Part shown: piece after piece, positions 46,093 through 55,911 of the stretch
Numbering within the stretch: the stretch's first letter is position 1
Layout of the letters: every line of letters begins with the position of its first letter
DNA from: Flavobacteriaceae bacterium
GTDB taxonomy: Bacteria > Bacteroidota > Bacteroidia > Flavobacteriales > Flavobacteriaceae
Direction of reading: 5' to 3'
DNA length: 64,000 bases
Assembly (NCBI GenBank): GCA_009827225.1
Contig: WUAI01000004.1
Coordinates: 62,001 to 126,000 of the forward strand
The notes under the pieces: generated by a model
The model's input: only the letters and a program-made list of their open reading frames with translations
Told to the model about the DNA's origin: nothing
Databases searched by the model: none
Made by a program: the position numbers and the translations under genes

Positions 46093-47450
46093 CCAAAAAG
46101 GTGTTTTACCACATCCTGAACCTTTCCAACTTTAATGACTTCAATACCGAAGTCCTCTTTGGAAAGTTTGCAGTATTTTGAGATTACGATGCTTTGGAAA
46201 CCCAGTTTTTCCGCTTCTGAAATTCTCTGTTCTATTTTTGTCACAGGGCGAACTTCACCGGCAAGGCCAATTTCCGCAGCCAGGCATAATCCTTTATCCA
46301 CCGGAATATCAACATTGGAAGATAGAACAGCAGCAATCACCGCCAGGTCGATAGCAGGATCGTCCACAGAAATACCTCCCGTGATATTCAAGAATACGTC
46401 TTTTGCGGCCAGTTTAAATCCGGCACGTTTTTCGAGCACTGCCAGGATCATGTTTAGTCTTTTTGCGTTGTAGCCTGTGGCAGAGCGCTGTGGTGTACCA
46501 TATACCGCTGAACTTACCAACGCCTGAATTTCTATCATAAGTGGGCGAATTCCTTCCAGCGTAGCCGCAATAGCAGTGCCGCTAAGACGTTCTTCATTCT
46601 TAGAAAGCAATACTTCGGAGGGATTCATCACTTCTCTTAGACCGTTGCCTTGCATTTCATAGATGCCCAGTTCGTTGGTGCTGCCGAATCTGTTTTTGTG
46701 GGCACGCAAAATCCGGTATACATGGTTCCGATCTCCTTCAAATTGTAATACCGTGTCTACCATATGTTCCAGGATCTTTGGCCCTGCGATATTTCCGTCT
46801 TTGGTAATATGTCCTATAAGGATGACCGGGGTTGCGGTTTCCTTGGCGAATTTGATCAGTTCCGTGGCACATTCCCTGATTTGAGAAATACTTCCGGCAC
46901 TACTCTCAATATAATCTGTGTGAAGTGTTTGAATGGAATCAATTACTACGATATCCGGATCGATCTCCTGGATGTTTCGAAAGATATTTTGGGTCTTTGT
47001 TTCTGTGAGGATAAAACATCGATCCGAGTCTGGACGAATCCTTTCGGCCCTCATTTTGATCTGTTGCGCACTTTCCTCACCAGAAACATACAGTGTTTTG
47101 TAGGGTAAACTCAAGGCGACCTGTAGCATCAGGGTACTTTTTCCAATACCCGGTTCACCCCCCAGTAAAGTGAGAGATCCGGGGACTAATCCGCCTCCCA
47201 GAACCCTATTTAGCTCCAAATTCTTTGTATCAAGTCGTACTTCTTTCTCCTGGGTTATTTCTGAAATTTTTAGAGGTTTAGAAGCACGATGAGAAGAGGT
47301 GGGTCCCGACTTCCACGTCGATTTTTCTGCTTTTTGTATGATTTCTTCAGCAATCGTGTTCCATTCCTTACAAGAGGTACACTGGCCCTGCCATTTGGAA
47401 TACTGAGCGCCGCAATTCTGACAAAAAAAGGTGGTTTTTACTTTGGCCAT
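46089..47450 (-). CDS. radA: DNA repair protein RadA
   Basis: RadA helps RecA in recombinational repair by extending branches. The 453-residue protein has the N-terminal zinc finger (FFCQNCGAQYSKWQGQCTSCKEW, four cysteines), Walker A in [14 protein letters not shown], the RadA-specific KNRFG motif (RAHKNRFGSTNELG) and a Lon-like C-terminal domain (GGISVDDPAIDLAVIAAVLSS). The start ATG at 47450 is divergent from a kinase gene 33 bases away, and a near-consensus -7 box TATTTTAG on the minus strand (47461-47468) implies a very short leader. Confidence 0.96.
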   Translation of the reverse strand: MAKVKTTFFCQNCGAQYSKWQGQCTSCKEWNTIAEEIIQKAEKSTWKSGPTSSHRASKPLKISEITQEKEVRLDTKNLELNRVLGGGLVPGSLTLLGGEPGIGKSTLMLQVALSLPYKTLYVSGEESAQQIKMRAERIRPDSDRCFILTETKTQNIFRNIQEIDPDIVVIDSIQTLHTDYIESSAGSISQIRECATELIKFAKETATPVILIGHITKDGNIAGPKILEHMVDTVLQFEGDRNHVYRILRAHKNRFGSTNELGIYEMQGNGLREVMNPSEVLLSKNEERLSGTAIAATLEGIRPLMIEIQALVSSAVYGTPQRSATGYNAKRLNMILAVLEKRAGFKLAAKDVFLNITGGISVDDPAIDLAVIAAVLSSNVDIPVDKGLCLAAEIGLAGEVRPVTKIEQRISEAEKLGFQSIVISKYCKLSKEDFGIEVIKVGKVQDVVKHLFG

Positions 47451-47478
47451 TGTCTTTCAGCTAAAATAGATATATTTA
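47450..47478 (+). promoter_or_regulatory. Promoter of the propeller kinase operon
   Basis: TTG at 47450-47452, an 18-base spacer and TATATTTA at 47471-47478, one mismatch to TAnnTTTG. The box ends five bases before the GTG start at 47484, so the transcript is nearly leaderless. The divergent radA -7 box lies within the spacer. Confidence 0.55.
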
Positions 47479-47483
47479 CTATC

Positions 47484-50400
47484 GTGGTAAAAAAAATTGT
47501 CCCGATCTTTTTTTATTTCTGCGCCGCCATTGTCTCGGCACAATCCCAATTCGCATATCACGAAGTATTTAGTAAAAGGGAAGGTCTGGAGTTGGATAAT
47601 ATTCAAGCCATGGCCTTCGACAGTGATGGCTTCCTCTGGCTGGGAGGTACTAATCTCGACAATCGCAAGATCATATTCAGTGAGAAAAAGATAGCGCTAC
47701 AGCGATTCAACGGTAAAAGCTTTCATTCCATCACCTTGCCGGAAGAGGCCGGGGATGCGATAAGTGTGGATGATATCTACAAGCGAAGTGATGGTAAGTT
47801 TTATGTTTCAGGAAAGAACGATTCACGGTTTATGTTCGAATTCGATCCATTTACGGCAGAATTCAGAAAAATAGATCTTCCCAATTCAGACGCTACCCAT
47901 TTCTCCGCATCTCGGATTTTTAGGTACGAGGATACCGATTTTATCCTCTTGCAGAACGATCGAACGATTAGTTTATATCAAATAGAGAAAAACTCTTCGT
48001 TCAAACGGATCTTTAGTTTCACATCGAGTGAGAATAAGTTCCTCCTGGATCAATCCACGGTATTTATTCCCTTTGAAGATTACTGTATAATTGGGGATGA
48101 TAATTTCCCCATAACCATATTGGATTGGTATGGGAACGTCCTAAAAAAGTTCCATGAAGAAACGTTCAAACGGAATCGTGATATAGAATTGAGAAAAGTT
48201 TGGATTGATAAGTATTTCGTTCATAATAATTCGTTGTATTGCTATATGGACGATAATCCTGAACTCTACTATTTCAATACTACGGTTATGGATTTTGAAT
48301 CAAGTCCTGTTGAGGATATGGCGGTAAATACTGATATATTTCAAACTGCGAACGACTCTATGGGGAATCATATAATTTGCACCATTGATGACGGATTTAT
48401 CAAGTTGGGTAATCATTCGGAAAGTGGAATCGACTTTCGTTCGCGTCTGTCCGGTTTTGATGAAGTGGAAGCCTTTCAGGTTCAATCCAGAGATTTTAGG
48501 AAGGACATTTGGATTGGAACCAGTGGAGGAGAATTGCACTATGTTAGATTTCCTTCCAACTTGATCAAGACCTATTTTCCCAATGAGGCCATGAGATTTC
48601 TCACCCAGCTGGATAGTGTTAATTATTTGGCAGCCACAGATCATAACGGTTGGTTTACGTTCAACCGTCACACCAATGAATCTCAACTTGTCTCACTAAA
48701 GGAAGGTAGTAAAGAGTTCTCTCCGCTGTACAGTTTTAATCTTGTGCAAAGGGGAGATACTATTTACAGTCATACAGGAGGGGATATCATCGAAGTTAAT
48801 TTGACGGAACGTAAAGTCAAGTCCTATAAGCATTATCCGGCATTGTGTTTAAAGGAAGCATCGGATTCGACTTTGATTTACGGAACGAATGGGTACTACT
48901 TGATGGAATTCAATACCCGCACCAAAGTAAATCGTCCATTGATAAATACAGATACCCTGGCGGTTTATGATGTGGAGATCGATCAAAATGCGGGATTGGT
49001 GATTGGTGCAACAGATAAAGGCATGCTTCGTTATGATTTGAAATCCGAAGAAGCTCGAATGTACACTGTGTCGGATGGTTTGGAAGATCAATTTATGCTT
49101 ATGGCGGATTATCAGGAGGATCATGGATACCTTTTGGGCACCCGCTCCGGATTGATATATACCTATGATCCAAAGAGCGATACCCTTACCAAAGTTTATG
49201 AGGATGATTTAAAGGCTGGAATTGCCACTATATTATTCGAGGACTCCACATGGTGGATCAATACGTTCAATGGTGTGGTTGCGTTTAATCCCGATGACCA
49301 AACAAAATATCGATTTTCCGATAACGACGGTCTAAGCAACAATGAAGCAAACCGACATAGTGCCTTGAAAACAGAGGACGGGCTATGGGTTGGGACCATA
49401 AATGGTCTTAATTTTTTCAGGCCGGAAGAGTTGAAACCTACTTCTTTGCAATCAGATTTAGTGTTGCTGAGAGTTAAAAGGTTTAATTCCAATGAAGGGA
49501 GGGTGGTTGAAAATATGAACCGACAAGTCATAGAGCAATCCAAAGAGATTATCCTTCCCGCCGAATATAAAGAACTGGAAATAGATTTTGCCCTTACTGC
49601 AAATATGGAAGGTCGTGAAAACTCCTTTAGCTATCGGATGGATGATTCAGAATGGATTGATCTAAAGGATGAACAATCCATACGATTTCCAATTTTATCT
49701 GCCGGGAAATATGAGCTCGAAATAGAAGCGCGGGACTTTTCCGGGAACAGGATTGGACAACCTTTGCTATTCAATATCAACTCAAAAGAATTCTTTTACA
49801 ACACCTGGTGGTTTTACACCTTGACTTTCCTTTTACTGAGTTCCATGCTTTTTTATTTCTATATGCAAGCCCTCGAGAAAAGGAAAATGCAGGAGCAGTT
49901 TACCGAAGATTTACTGAATTCTCGTGAAAAGGAACGTACGCGAATCGCAAAAGATCTTCATGATAGTGTGGGTCAGCAGCTTACTCTTATCAAAAAGAAA
50001 GCCCAACAGCAGGACGTCAATGATATTTCAGAATTAACCCATAAAACATTGGAAGAGGTCCGAGGAATTTCCAGGGGGCTATATCCTTCGGTGTTAAATC
50101 AATTAGGACTTTCAGAAAGTATAGAACAGCTATTGCTGGAGCTTGATGAACAAACGGATATATTCTTTACTTCGGAAATTGATAATATCGACGGCTATTT
50201 AAAAGATAATGCCGCTCTTAACTTCTATAGATTTGTGCAGGAGTGTATGTCGAATGTCCTGAAGCATTCAGAAGCTACTTCGGTTTCGGTGAATATAAAG
50301 AAGATAAAAAATAACCTCATCACCGAAATCAAAGATAACGGTAAAGGTTTCCATGTGGATGAAGCAGCCAGGAATCGAAGCCTGGGTCTTACCACTTTAT

Positions 50401-50492
50401 CGGAACGTATTCGTATTTTAGGAGGACAAATGGATATTCAAAGTAAATTGGGTAAAGGGACTACTATAAACGCACAAATTCCGGTATCATGA
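47484..50492 (+). CDS. Propeller-sensor histidine kinase (NarX-like, HisKA_3)
   Basis: A kinase of about 1002 residues. A signal peptide (KKIVPIFFYFCAAIVSAQ) leads to a periplasmic sensor of about 700 residues with propeller-type repeats (AMAFDSDGFLWLGG, KDIWIGTSGGELHY, TEDGLWVGTINGLNFF), then a Y_Y_Y domain (ELEIDFALTANMEGRENSFSY). The membrane helix is WWFYTLTFLLLSSMLFYFYM. The HisKA_3 box RIAKDLHDSVGQQLTLI carries the phospho-histidine, and the ATPase domain has YRFVQECMSNVLKHS and DNGKGF. No ATG begins this peptide: the GTG at 47484 is the only good start, because the track start lies inside radA. The last four bases overlap the response regulator. What it senses is unknown; similar sensors often detect glycans. 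Confidence 0.9.
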   Translation: MVKKIVPIFFYFCAAIVSAQSQFAYHEVFSKREGLELDNIQAMAFDSDGFLWLGGTNLDNRKIIFSEKKIALQRFNGKSFHSITLPEEAGDAISVDDIYKRSDGKFYVSGKNDSRFMFEFDPFTAEFRKIDLPNSDATHFSASRIFRYEDTDFILLQNDRTISLYQIEKNSSFKRIFSFTSSENKFLLDQSTVFIPFEDYCIIGDDNFPITILDWYGNVLKKFHEETFKRNRDIELRKVWIDKYFVHNNSLYCYMDDNPELYYFNTTVMDFESSPVEDMAVNTDIFQTANDSMGNHIICTIDDGFIKLGNHSESGIDFRSRLSGFDEVEAFQVQSRDFRKDIWIGTSGGELHYVRFPSNLIKTYFPNEAMRFLTQLDSVNYLAATDHNGWFTFNRHTNESQLVSLKEGSKEFSPLYSFNLVQRGDTIYSHTGGDIIEVNLTERKVKSYKHYPALCLKEASDSTLIYGTNGYYLMEFNTRTKVNRPLINTDTLAVYDVEIDQNAGLVIGATDKGMLRYDLKSEEARMYTVSDGLEDQFMLMADYQEDHGYLLGTRSGLIYTYDPKSDTLTKVYEDDLKAGIATILFEDSTWWINTFNGVVAFNPDDQTKYRFSDNDGLSNNEANRHSALKTEDGLWVGTINGLNFFRPEELKPTSLQSDLVLLRVKRFNSNEGRVVENMNRQVIEQSKEIILPAEYKELEIDFALTANMEGRENSFSYRMDDSEWIDLKDEQSIRFPILSAGKYELEIEARDFSGNRIGQPLLFNINSKEFFYNTWWFYTLTFLLLSSMLFYFYMQALEKRKMQEQFTEDLLNSREKERTRIAKDLHDSVGQQLTLIKKKAQQQDVNDISELTHKTLEEVRGISRGLYPSVLNQLGLSESIEQLLLELDEQTDIFFTSEIDNIDGYLKDNAALNFYRFVQECMSNVLKHSEATSVSVNIKKIKNNLITEIKDNGKGFHVDEAARNRSLGLTTLSERIRILGGQMDIQSKLGKGTTINAQIPVS

Positions 50493-51136
50493 ACTCCGAT
50501 AATATAACCATAGTTGTTGCGGACGATCATCCCATGTTATTGAAAGGATTGGTTGGGGAGTTAACCACCCATAATTATAATGTCCTGGCGACGGCAGAGA
50601 ATGGTGCACAGGCACTTGAAATGGTAATTAAGCATCAACCTTTAGTCGCCCTTCTTGATATTGAAATGCCACTTTTGTCAGGTTTTGAGGTGATTAACAA
50701 ATGCCTTGAAAAGTCCATACCTACAAAGTTTGTGATTCTTACCTCCCACAAGGAAAAGGCCTACGTTCTTAAGGCTAAGAAATTGAATATTTCGGGGTAC
50801 CTGCTTAAGGATGAGCCTTTTTCAGAAATAGAAAACTGTATACGCAAAGTCTTGTCCGGAGAAAATTATTTTAGTTCGGCTTTCGACGAAGTGTTTGAAA
50901 CCAAAGTTTCACCTCAACTGCAAAAAATTAAGTTTCTATCTCCTTCGGAAAGGACTATTGTTCGTCTTATCGCCCAGGGGAAAACTTCGAAGGAAATTGG
51001 GGAATCACTCAGCATATCACATCGTACCGTAGAAAAGCACAGGGCGAACATTATCGATAAGCTGGATCTCCCACCCAGCATGGATGCACTTACCGCCTGG
51101 ACACTCGAGAACAAAGAAATTATCCTTTCACTTTAA
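50489..51136 (+). CDS. NarL/FixJ-type response regulator
   Basis: A 215-residue regulator with an N-terminal receiver (IVVADDHPMLLKGL, phospho-Asp in VALLDIEMPLLSGFEV, Lys in GYLLKDEPF) and a C-terminal LuxR-type helix-turn-helix (LSPSERTIVRLIAQGKTSKEIGESLSISHRTVEKHRANI). The ATGA overlap with the kinase gene marks them as a cognate pair. Just downstream are a palindrome with NarL geometry and a six-gene surface operon, which are the likely target, though that is inference. Confidence 0.95.
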   Translation: MNSDNITIVVADDHPMLLKGLVGELTTHNYNVLATAENGAQALEMVIKHQPLVALLDIEMPLLSGFEVINKCLEKSIPTKFVILTSHKEKAYVLKAKKLNISGYLLKDEPFSEIENCIRKVLSGENYFSSAFDEVFETKVSPQLQKIKFLSPSERTIVRLIAQGKTSKEIGESLSISHRTVEKHRANIIDKLDLPPSMDALTAWTLENKEIILSL

Positions 51137-51140
51137 GCAC

Positions 51141-51177
51141 TACGTAGGCCTACGTAATATTCGACGTTGCGTACGTA
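51141..51177. promoter_or_regulatory. Palindromic operator candidate with TACGTA repeats
   Basis: A perfect 16-bp palindrome, TACGTAGGCCTACGTA (51141-51156), reads as two heptamers around a 2-base centre (TACGTAG-GC-CTACGTA), the 7-2-7 layout used by NarL-type regulators. A third TACGTA lies at 51172-51177. The three TACGTA cores are spaced 10 and 21 bases apart, so all face the same side of the helix. No T run follows, so it is not a terminator. A weak -7 box, TAGATTTA (51201-51208), lies 23 bases before the next ATG. Confidence 0.6.
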
Positions 51178-51230
51178 TTTTCTCGCATTGCAATTAAAAG
51201 TAGATTTACTTCAACCAATTATGTATAGGT

Positions 51231-54200
51231 ATGAAAAAAACTACTTGGCTTCTATTTTACCTATTAATCCCCTACTTATCGAGTGCTAATGCAATCAATC
51301 CCGAATGCACGAATGCCAGGAACGATCTTGTCTGCCCGGTTGCGGCTACCATTGTCGATAGTCCCATAAATGCTGCTAATGTTTCTTCAGTCATGACGCA
51401 GATCACGGGCGGAACCGTAGGTTCTACTTATGTTTATACCTATACCGATAGTTCAAGTGGAACGGTCACCGGTTCGGGAGCAGTGTCTGGTTCTGGAGTT
51501 ACATCGTTTAGTGCAGATCTTTCTTCTTTAGCCGAGGGTACGATCACACTGGATGTTACAGTCACAGAGCCTTCTTCAAGTACTTGCATGGATAGTACGA
51601 CGGCGACAAAGGATACCCTTCCGCCAACTGCGATTTGCCAGGACATCACCGTTATGCTAGACTTAGCCGGTAGTGCTTCCATCATTGCAGACGACGTGGA
51701 CAACGGCTCCATCGATGCTGCTTCGAGTAGTATAGATATCGGTACTTTCGATTGCTCAGATTTAGGTCCGAATACCGTGACGCTCACTGTATTTGATGCT
51801 GCCGGAAACTCGGATAGCTGCACTGCTACCGTAACCATCGAAGAAAGCGAAGAGCCTATTCAGGCCAATTGCGAAGACATAGATGTATTTTTGGACGCCA
51901 CGGGCTCAGCAACCATTATTGCAGAAGATCTCAATAGTTCTGCCTCTCCTTCAACAGGGAACACCTCATGTAGTGCACTAACCTATATGGCGAATAATTT
52001 AACGTTCGACTGTGACGATGTATTCAACCCACCACAAGTTTACGATCTTATTCTTTCCGGGGTAATTGGGGACACTGCGACAACCGGACGACCACGAGCC
52101 ATAGAATTATACGTATTAAACGATGTTTCACCCACCGAACTTGCGCGGTATTCATTAGGATCGGCCAATCCTGCGGAAGGTGTCGTGACTCCTGAATTTA
52201 CATTTCCAAGTCAGGGATTTGTAAAAGGCGATTTCATCTCTTTAACAAACAATGCCGCCACTTTTACCACCTTCTTTGGCACTGCACCGAACTTTGTGGA
52301 TGGTGTTGCTCCCAATATCGATGGTAACGATGTGGTCACTTTGTTTTATGACGGAATAGCCATAGATACATTTGGGGACATCAACGCAGTTGAAATTGAA
52401 CCTGGTGTTGAACTGGGTCGGTTAGACAGTTGGGCCTATACCAACGGTTGGGCGTACCGAATTAATAATACAGTAGCCGATCCCGTCTTCAATTTTGATG
52501 ACGGAAATTGGGTATATAGTAGTCCGGGAGCCTTGCAAAATGCTACGACGAACCCACCATTACCACCACCGCCCAATCCTCCGATTACCGGAACGGGTTT
52601 CCCTTTCAACACTTTCGATTTTATTGAGTTTGGCCAACCCACCACCTTATCGCGAACACTTACTGTTGAAAATTCCCTGGGATCCACCGACACATGTATT
52701 TCTAATATCACCGTGAGAGATACCATTTCGCCCGCCTTTAATGTAGTTCCAACACTTACCAAATCATTGGATGCTAACGGATTGGTCCAGATTACAGAAA
52801 CGGAATTATACACCGCCCCTGCAGTAGATGCTTGTGGAATACTGAGGTATAGAGTGACTCCAAGTGCTTTCCCTTGTGACAGTGTGGGGGTACGAACGGT
52901 TTCACTTACCGCTATAGATATTTATGGGAACTCCCGCACCAGATCCAGTACCGTTACCATAGTTGATGATACAAATCCCGTAGCAAGCTGTGGGAACATA
53001 ACTGTAACCCTGGATGCGACCGGATCGGCTACCATCGATGCCATAGAGGTCATCGGAAATAGTAGTGACAATTGCGGAATTGTCGACCAAAGTATTGACA
53101 TTTCTACCTTCGATTGCAGTAATCTGGGACCGAATAATGTTCAACTTACGGTAGAAGATGCTGGAGGGCTCACCGATACTTGTACGGCCATTGTAACCGT
53201 GGTTGATCAAACGCCACCCACTGTAATTTGCCAGGATGTCTCTATTCCATTGGATGCCTCAGGGAATGCTACATTGGCAACGATCGATGTGGACAATGGA
53301 AGTACAGATAATTGTACGATCGCTTCCTATAATGTAAACCAAACGGCTTTTACGTGTGCCAATCTCGGTGAAAATACAGTGACATTGACCGTTACAGACA
53401 GCAGTGGAAATACTGCCACCTGCGATGCTATTGTTACGGTTGTGGATACCGTTCCACCTGTAGCAGTTGCTATGGACATTACCGTCGAATTGGACGCAAC
53501 AGGAAATGCCGTAATTAATGGCGGTGATTTGGACAACGGTTCTTCGGACAATTGTGCACTCGGAACTTTTTCAGTTAGCCCGGACTCCTTTACATGCGCA
53601 GATACTTCAGCGCCGGTTTCGGTTACTTTTACTGCTACTGATGCCTCCGGAAATTCAGCATCCACAAGTGCCCTGGTAACAGTGATTGATACTGTAGATC
53701 CAACAGCGATTTGCCAAAATATTACGATACCACTTGACAGTTCAGGAAATGCTACGATTACTCCTTCAGATGTGGACGGCGGAAGTTCAGTCTCTTGTGG
53801 TAATGCCACGGTAAGCATTGATGTAAATTCATTCGATTGTTCTGATCTTGGTCCTAATAATGTAGAGCTTAGTGTGACCAATTCAAACAACGTAACAACA
53901 ACCTGCACGGCGGTGGTTACTATTGTCGATGAAACTCCTCCAACGGCGGTTTGCCAGGACATTACGGTGGTGTTGGATAATGCGGGGAATAACACCATTA
54001 CAGCAGCTGATATAGATGCAGGAAGTATGGACGCTTGTGGCATAGCAAATACCAGTATCGATATTAGTTCATTTGATTGTTCGAACATAGGGCTTAACAA
54101 TGTGGTCTTAACGGTCACCGATACTCAAGGAAATTCGGCGAGCTGCACTGCGGTGGTTACCGTGATTGACGATGTTCCTCCACTGGCCGCATGTCAGAAT

Positions 54201-55412
54201 ATCACGATTAGCCTCGATGCAAACGGAAATGCAAGTATTACAGCAGATGATGTAGAAAACGGAAGTTTTGACCTCTGCGGAATTGCCAATCAATCGATTG
54301 ACATCACCAGCTTTGACTGTTCCAATTTGGGAGCCAATAATGTAGTACTTACGGTAACAGATACCAGTGGAAATACGGATAGTTGTACTGCAATTGTTAC
54401 TGTTGAAGATAATACTGCTCCAACGGCGATTTGCCAAAACATAACTGTTCCGTTGGATGCCTCAGGAAATGTTTTCATCACTGCAGCCGATATCGATGGC
54501 GGAAGTACTGATGCCTGCGGAATAGGATCTATCTCAATTGGGAACGGACTTTTCAACTGTAGTAATGTTGGATCCAACAGTGTCCAGTTAACTGTTACTG
54601 ATACTTCTGGAAATAGCTCCTTTTGCACAGCAAATGTTACCGTAGAAGATGTGACACCACCAGATGTGCTTTGTCAAAATCTTACCCTGGAATTGGATCT
54701 CTCAGGTACTGTATTTATTACCGTCAGCGATATAGATGCAGGAACCACTGATGCCTGCGGAATATCGTCCATATTCATTGATACAAATTCTTTTGATTGT
54801 TCTAACCTGGGGTTGAACAATGTAACCCTCACAGCCATCGATCTCTACGGAAACCAGGCGAGTTGTGTGGCTGAGGTAAATATTATTGATACCGAAGATC
54901 CTATTATTAATTGTCCTTCTAGTCAAACCGAGGAGATACAGGAAGGAACCCAATTTACGGTGCCCGACTATTTCGCCTTTGGTCTCGCAAATGCCGTGGA
55001 CAATTGTACTGATCCCATTACCATTGTGTCTCAAAACCCTGCTCCCGGCACTTTATTGGATCAAGGGGTATATAGCGTATCTCTTACTGCAGAAGACGAC
55101 AGTGGAAATAGTGAAAGCTGCAACTTTGATCTCGAAGTAGTAACCCTGTTGGGGATTTCTAATATTTCGGAAATCAATTTGGAAGTAGTTCCGAACCCGG
55201 TAGCCGATGAGGTTCGGATTTTGACCAGTAATACGACCTCCATTAAATCGATTTCGATCTTCGAACTGAATGGAAAATTGGTCTTACAGAAACTGGGGCA
55301 GTCGTTCGAAGAAGAAATAAAACTTAAGGTTTCTCAATTACCATCGGCTCCTTATTTAATGGTAGTAGACACACCTTTTGGAAAACGAACATTTCAGCTT
55401 ATAAAAAAATAG
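51231..55412 (+). CDS. Giant HYR/Ig-like repeat T9SS surface protein
   Basis: A 1393-residue exported protein (signal TTWLLFYLLIPYLSSANA). About 12 Ig/HYR-like modules of about 80 residues follow. The first eleven open with forms like PTAICQNITVPLDASGNATI and hold FDCSNLGPNNVTLTV and SGNTDSCTAIVTV, with two or three cysteines per module that could form disulfides. Module 2 is broken by an insert of about 170 residues that looks like a lamin-tail domain (AIELYVLNDVSPTELARYSLG). The twelfth is a HYR module (IINCPSSQ ... GVYSVSLTAEDDSGN). A T9SS tail (LEVVPNPVADEVRIL) ends the protein. Such proteins are adhesins or matrix proteins; ligand unknown. First gene of a six-gene operon. Confidence 0.9.
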   Translation: MKKTTWLLFYLLIPYLSSANAINPECTNARNDLVCPVAATIVDSPINAANVSSVMTQITGGTVGSTYVYTYTDSSSGTVTGSGAVSGSGVTSFSADLSSLAEGTITLDVTVTEPSSSTCMDSTTATKDTLPPTAICQDITVMLDLAGSASIIADDVDNGSIDAASSSIDIGTFDCSDLGPNTVTLTVFDAAGNSDSCTATVTIEESEEPIQANCEDIDVFLDATGSATIIAEDLNSSASPSTGNTSCSALTYMANNLTFDCDDVFNPPQVYDLILSGVIGDTATTGRPRAIELYVLNDVSPTELARYSLGSANPAEGVVTPEFTFPSQGFVKGDFISLTNNAATFTTFFGTAPNFVDGVAPNIDGNDVVTLFYDGIAIDTFGDINAVEIEPGVELGRLDSWAYTNGWAYRINNTVADPVFNFDDGNWVYSSPGALQNATTNPPLPPPPNPPITGTGFPFNTFDFIEFGQPTTLSRTLTVENSLGSTDTCISNITVRDTISPAFNVVPTLTKSLDANGLVQITETELYTAPAVDACGILRYRVTPSAFPCDSVGVRTVSLTAIDIYGNSRTRSSTVTIVDDTNPVASCGNITVTLDATGSATIDAIEVIGNSSDNCGIVDQSIDISTFDCSNLGPNNVQLTVEDAGGLTDTCTAIVTVVDQTPPTVICQDVSIPLDASGNATLATIDVDNGSTDNCTIASYNVNQTAFTCANLGENTVTLTVTDSSGNTATCDAIVTVVDTVPPVAVAMDITVELDATGNAVINGGDLDNGSSDNCALGTFSVSPDSFTCADTSAPVSVTFTATDASGNSASTSALVTVIDTVDPTAICQNITIPLDSSGNATITPSDVDGGSSVSCGNATVSIDVNSFDCSDLGPNNVELSVTNSNNVTTTCTAVVTIVDETPPTAVCQDITVVLDNAGNNTITAADIDAGSMDACGIANTSIDISSFDCSNIGLNNVVLTVTDTQGNSASCTAVVTVIDDVPPLAACQNITISLDANGNASITADDVENGSFDLCGIANQSIDITSFDCSNLGANNVVLTVTDTSGNTDSCTAIVTVEDNTAPTAICQNITVPLDASGNVFITAADIDGGSTDACGIGSISIGNGLFNCSNVGSNSVQLTVTDTSGNSSFCTANVTVEDVTPPDVLCQNLTLELDLSGTVFITVSDIDAGTTDACGISSIFIDTNSFDCSNLGLNNVTLTAIDLYGNQASCVAEVNIIDTEDPIINCPSSQTEEIQEGTQFTVPDYFAFGLANAVDNCTDPITIVSQNPAPGTLLDQGVYSVSLTAEDDSGNSESCNFDLEVVTLLGISNISEINLEVVPNPVADEVRILTSNTTSIKSISIFELNGKLVLQKLGQSFEEEIKLKVSQLPSAPYLMVVDTPFGKRTFQLIKK

Positions 55413-55414
55413 AA

Positions 55415-55909
55415 ATGATGAAAGCATTAATACCAGCATTATTCCTTCTAATATCATGGAGTTCCGTGAGCCAGGAAGTACAAAGATCTACTCTAAGTGC
55501 TGCCGGAAGTTCTGTAGAAGTAGAAAGCAACGGAGAAACTTTATTGGTTCAACAATCTGTGGGACAACAAAGTGTGATCGGAACTTATATAGCCCCCGGA
55601 GTTGAAGCCAGGCAAGGGTTTATACAACCACCTATTTCAGTAAAAGGAATTAGCGTTGAAGAAACAGACATCCAAGCAGTAGTGTATCCCAATCCTTTTG
55701 AGAGTTCGATCCAGGTAAAATTTGGGGAAGTACTCAAGGGAGAACTGTCAATACAGGTTTATGACCTATTGGGAAGAACAGTCTATGAAGCAGCGGAAAA
55801 AGCAGCACCAGAAATAACTATAGGATTGGAACATCTCTCCCAGGCAGAGTATGTGCTTCTTATTACTTCCGAAAACAAACAATTTAAAGCAACTCTTTTG
55901 AAAAACTAA
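55415..55909 (+). CDS. Small T9SS-exported protein
   Basis: A 164-residue secreted protein. The signal is LIPALFLLISWSSVSQ. An N-terminal module follows (QRSTLSAAGSSVEVESNGETL, LVQQSVGQQSVIGTY, ARQGFIQPP) of a kind found in many short Bacteroidota secreted proteins, then a type IX sorting domain (AVVYPNPFESSIQVKFGE ... YVLLITSENKQFKATLLKN). The passenger is therefore only about 60 residues. Starts at 55415 and 55418 are both ATG. Gaps to the neighbours are two bases, so it belongs to the surface operon, perhaps as a capping or minor component. Confidence 0.85.
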   Translation: MMKALIPALFLLISWSSVSQEVQRSTLSAAGSSVEVESNGETLLVQQSVGQQSVIGTYIAPGVEARQGFIQPPISVKGISVEETDIQAVVYPNPFESSIQVKFGEVLKGELSIQVYDLLGRTVYEAAEKAAPEITIGLEHLSQAEYVLLITSENKQFKATLLKN

Positions 55910-55911
55910 TC

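Noticed and set aside
51141-51156. The 16-bp palindrome as an intrinsic terminator of the response regulator
   Set aside because: The two arms leave no loop, and the bases after it (ATATTCG) are not a T run.
53327-54118. 263-codon minus-strand ORF opposite the HYR repeats
   Set aside because: It is an antisense shadow of the repeated Ig-like modules; the repeat pattern simply carries through to the other strand.
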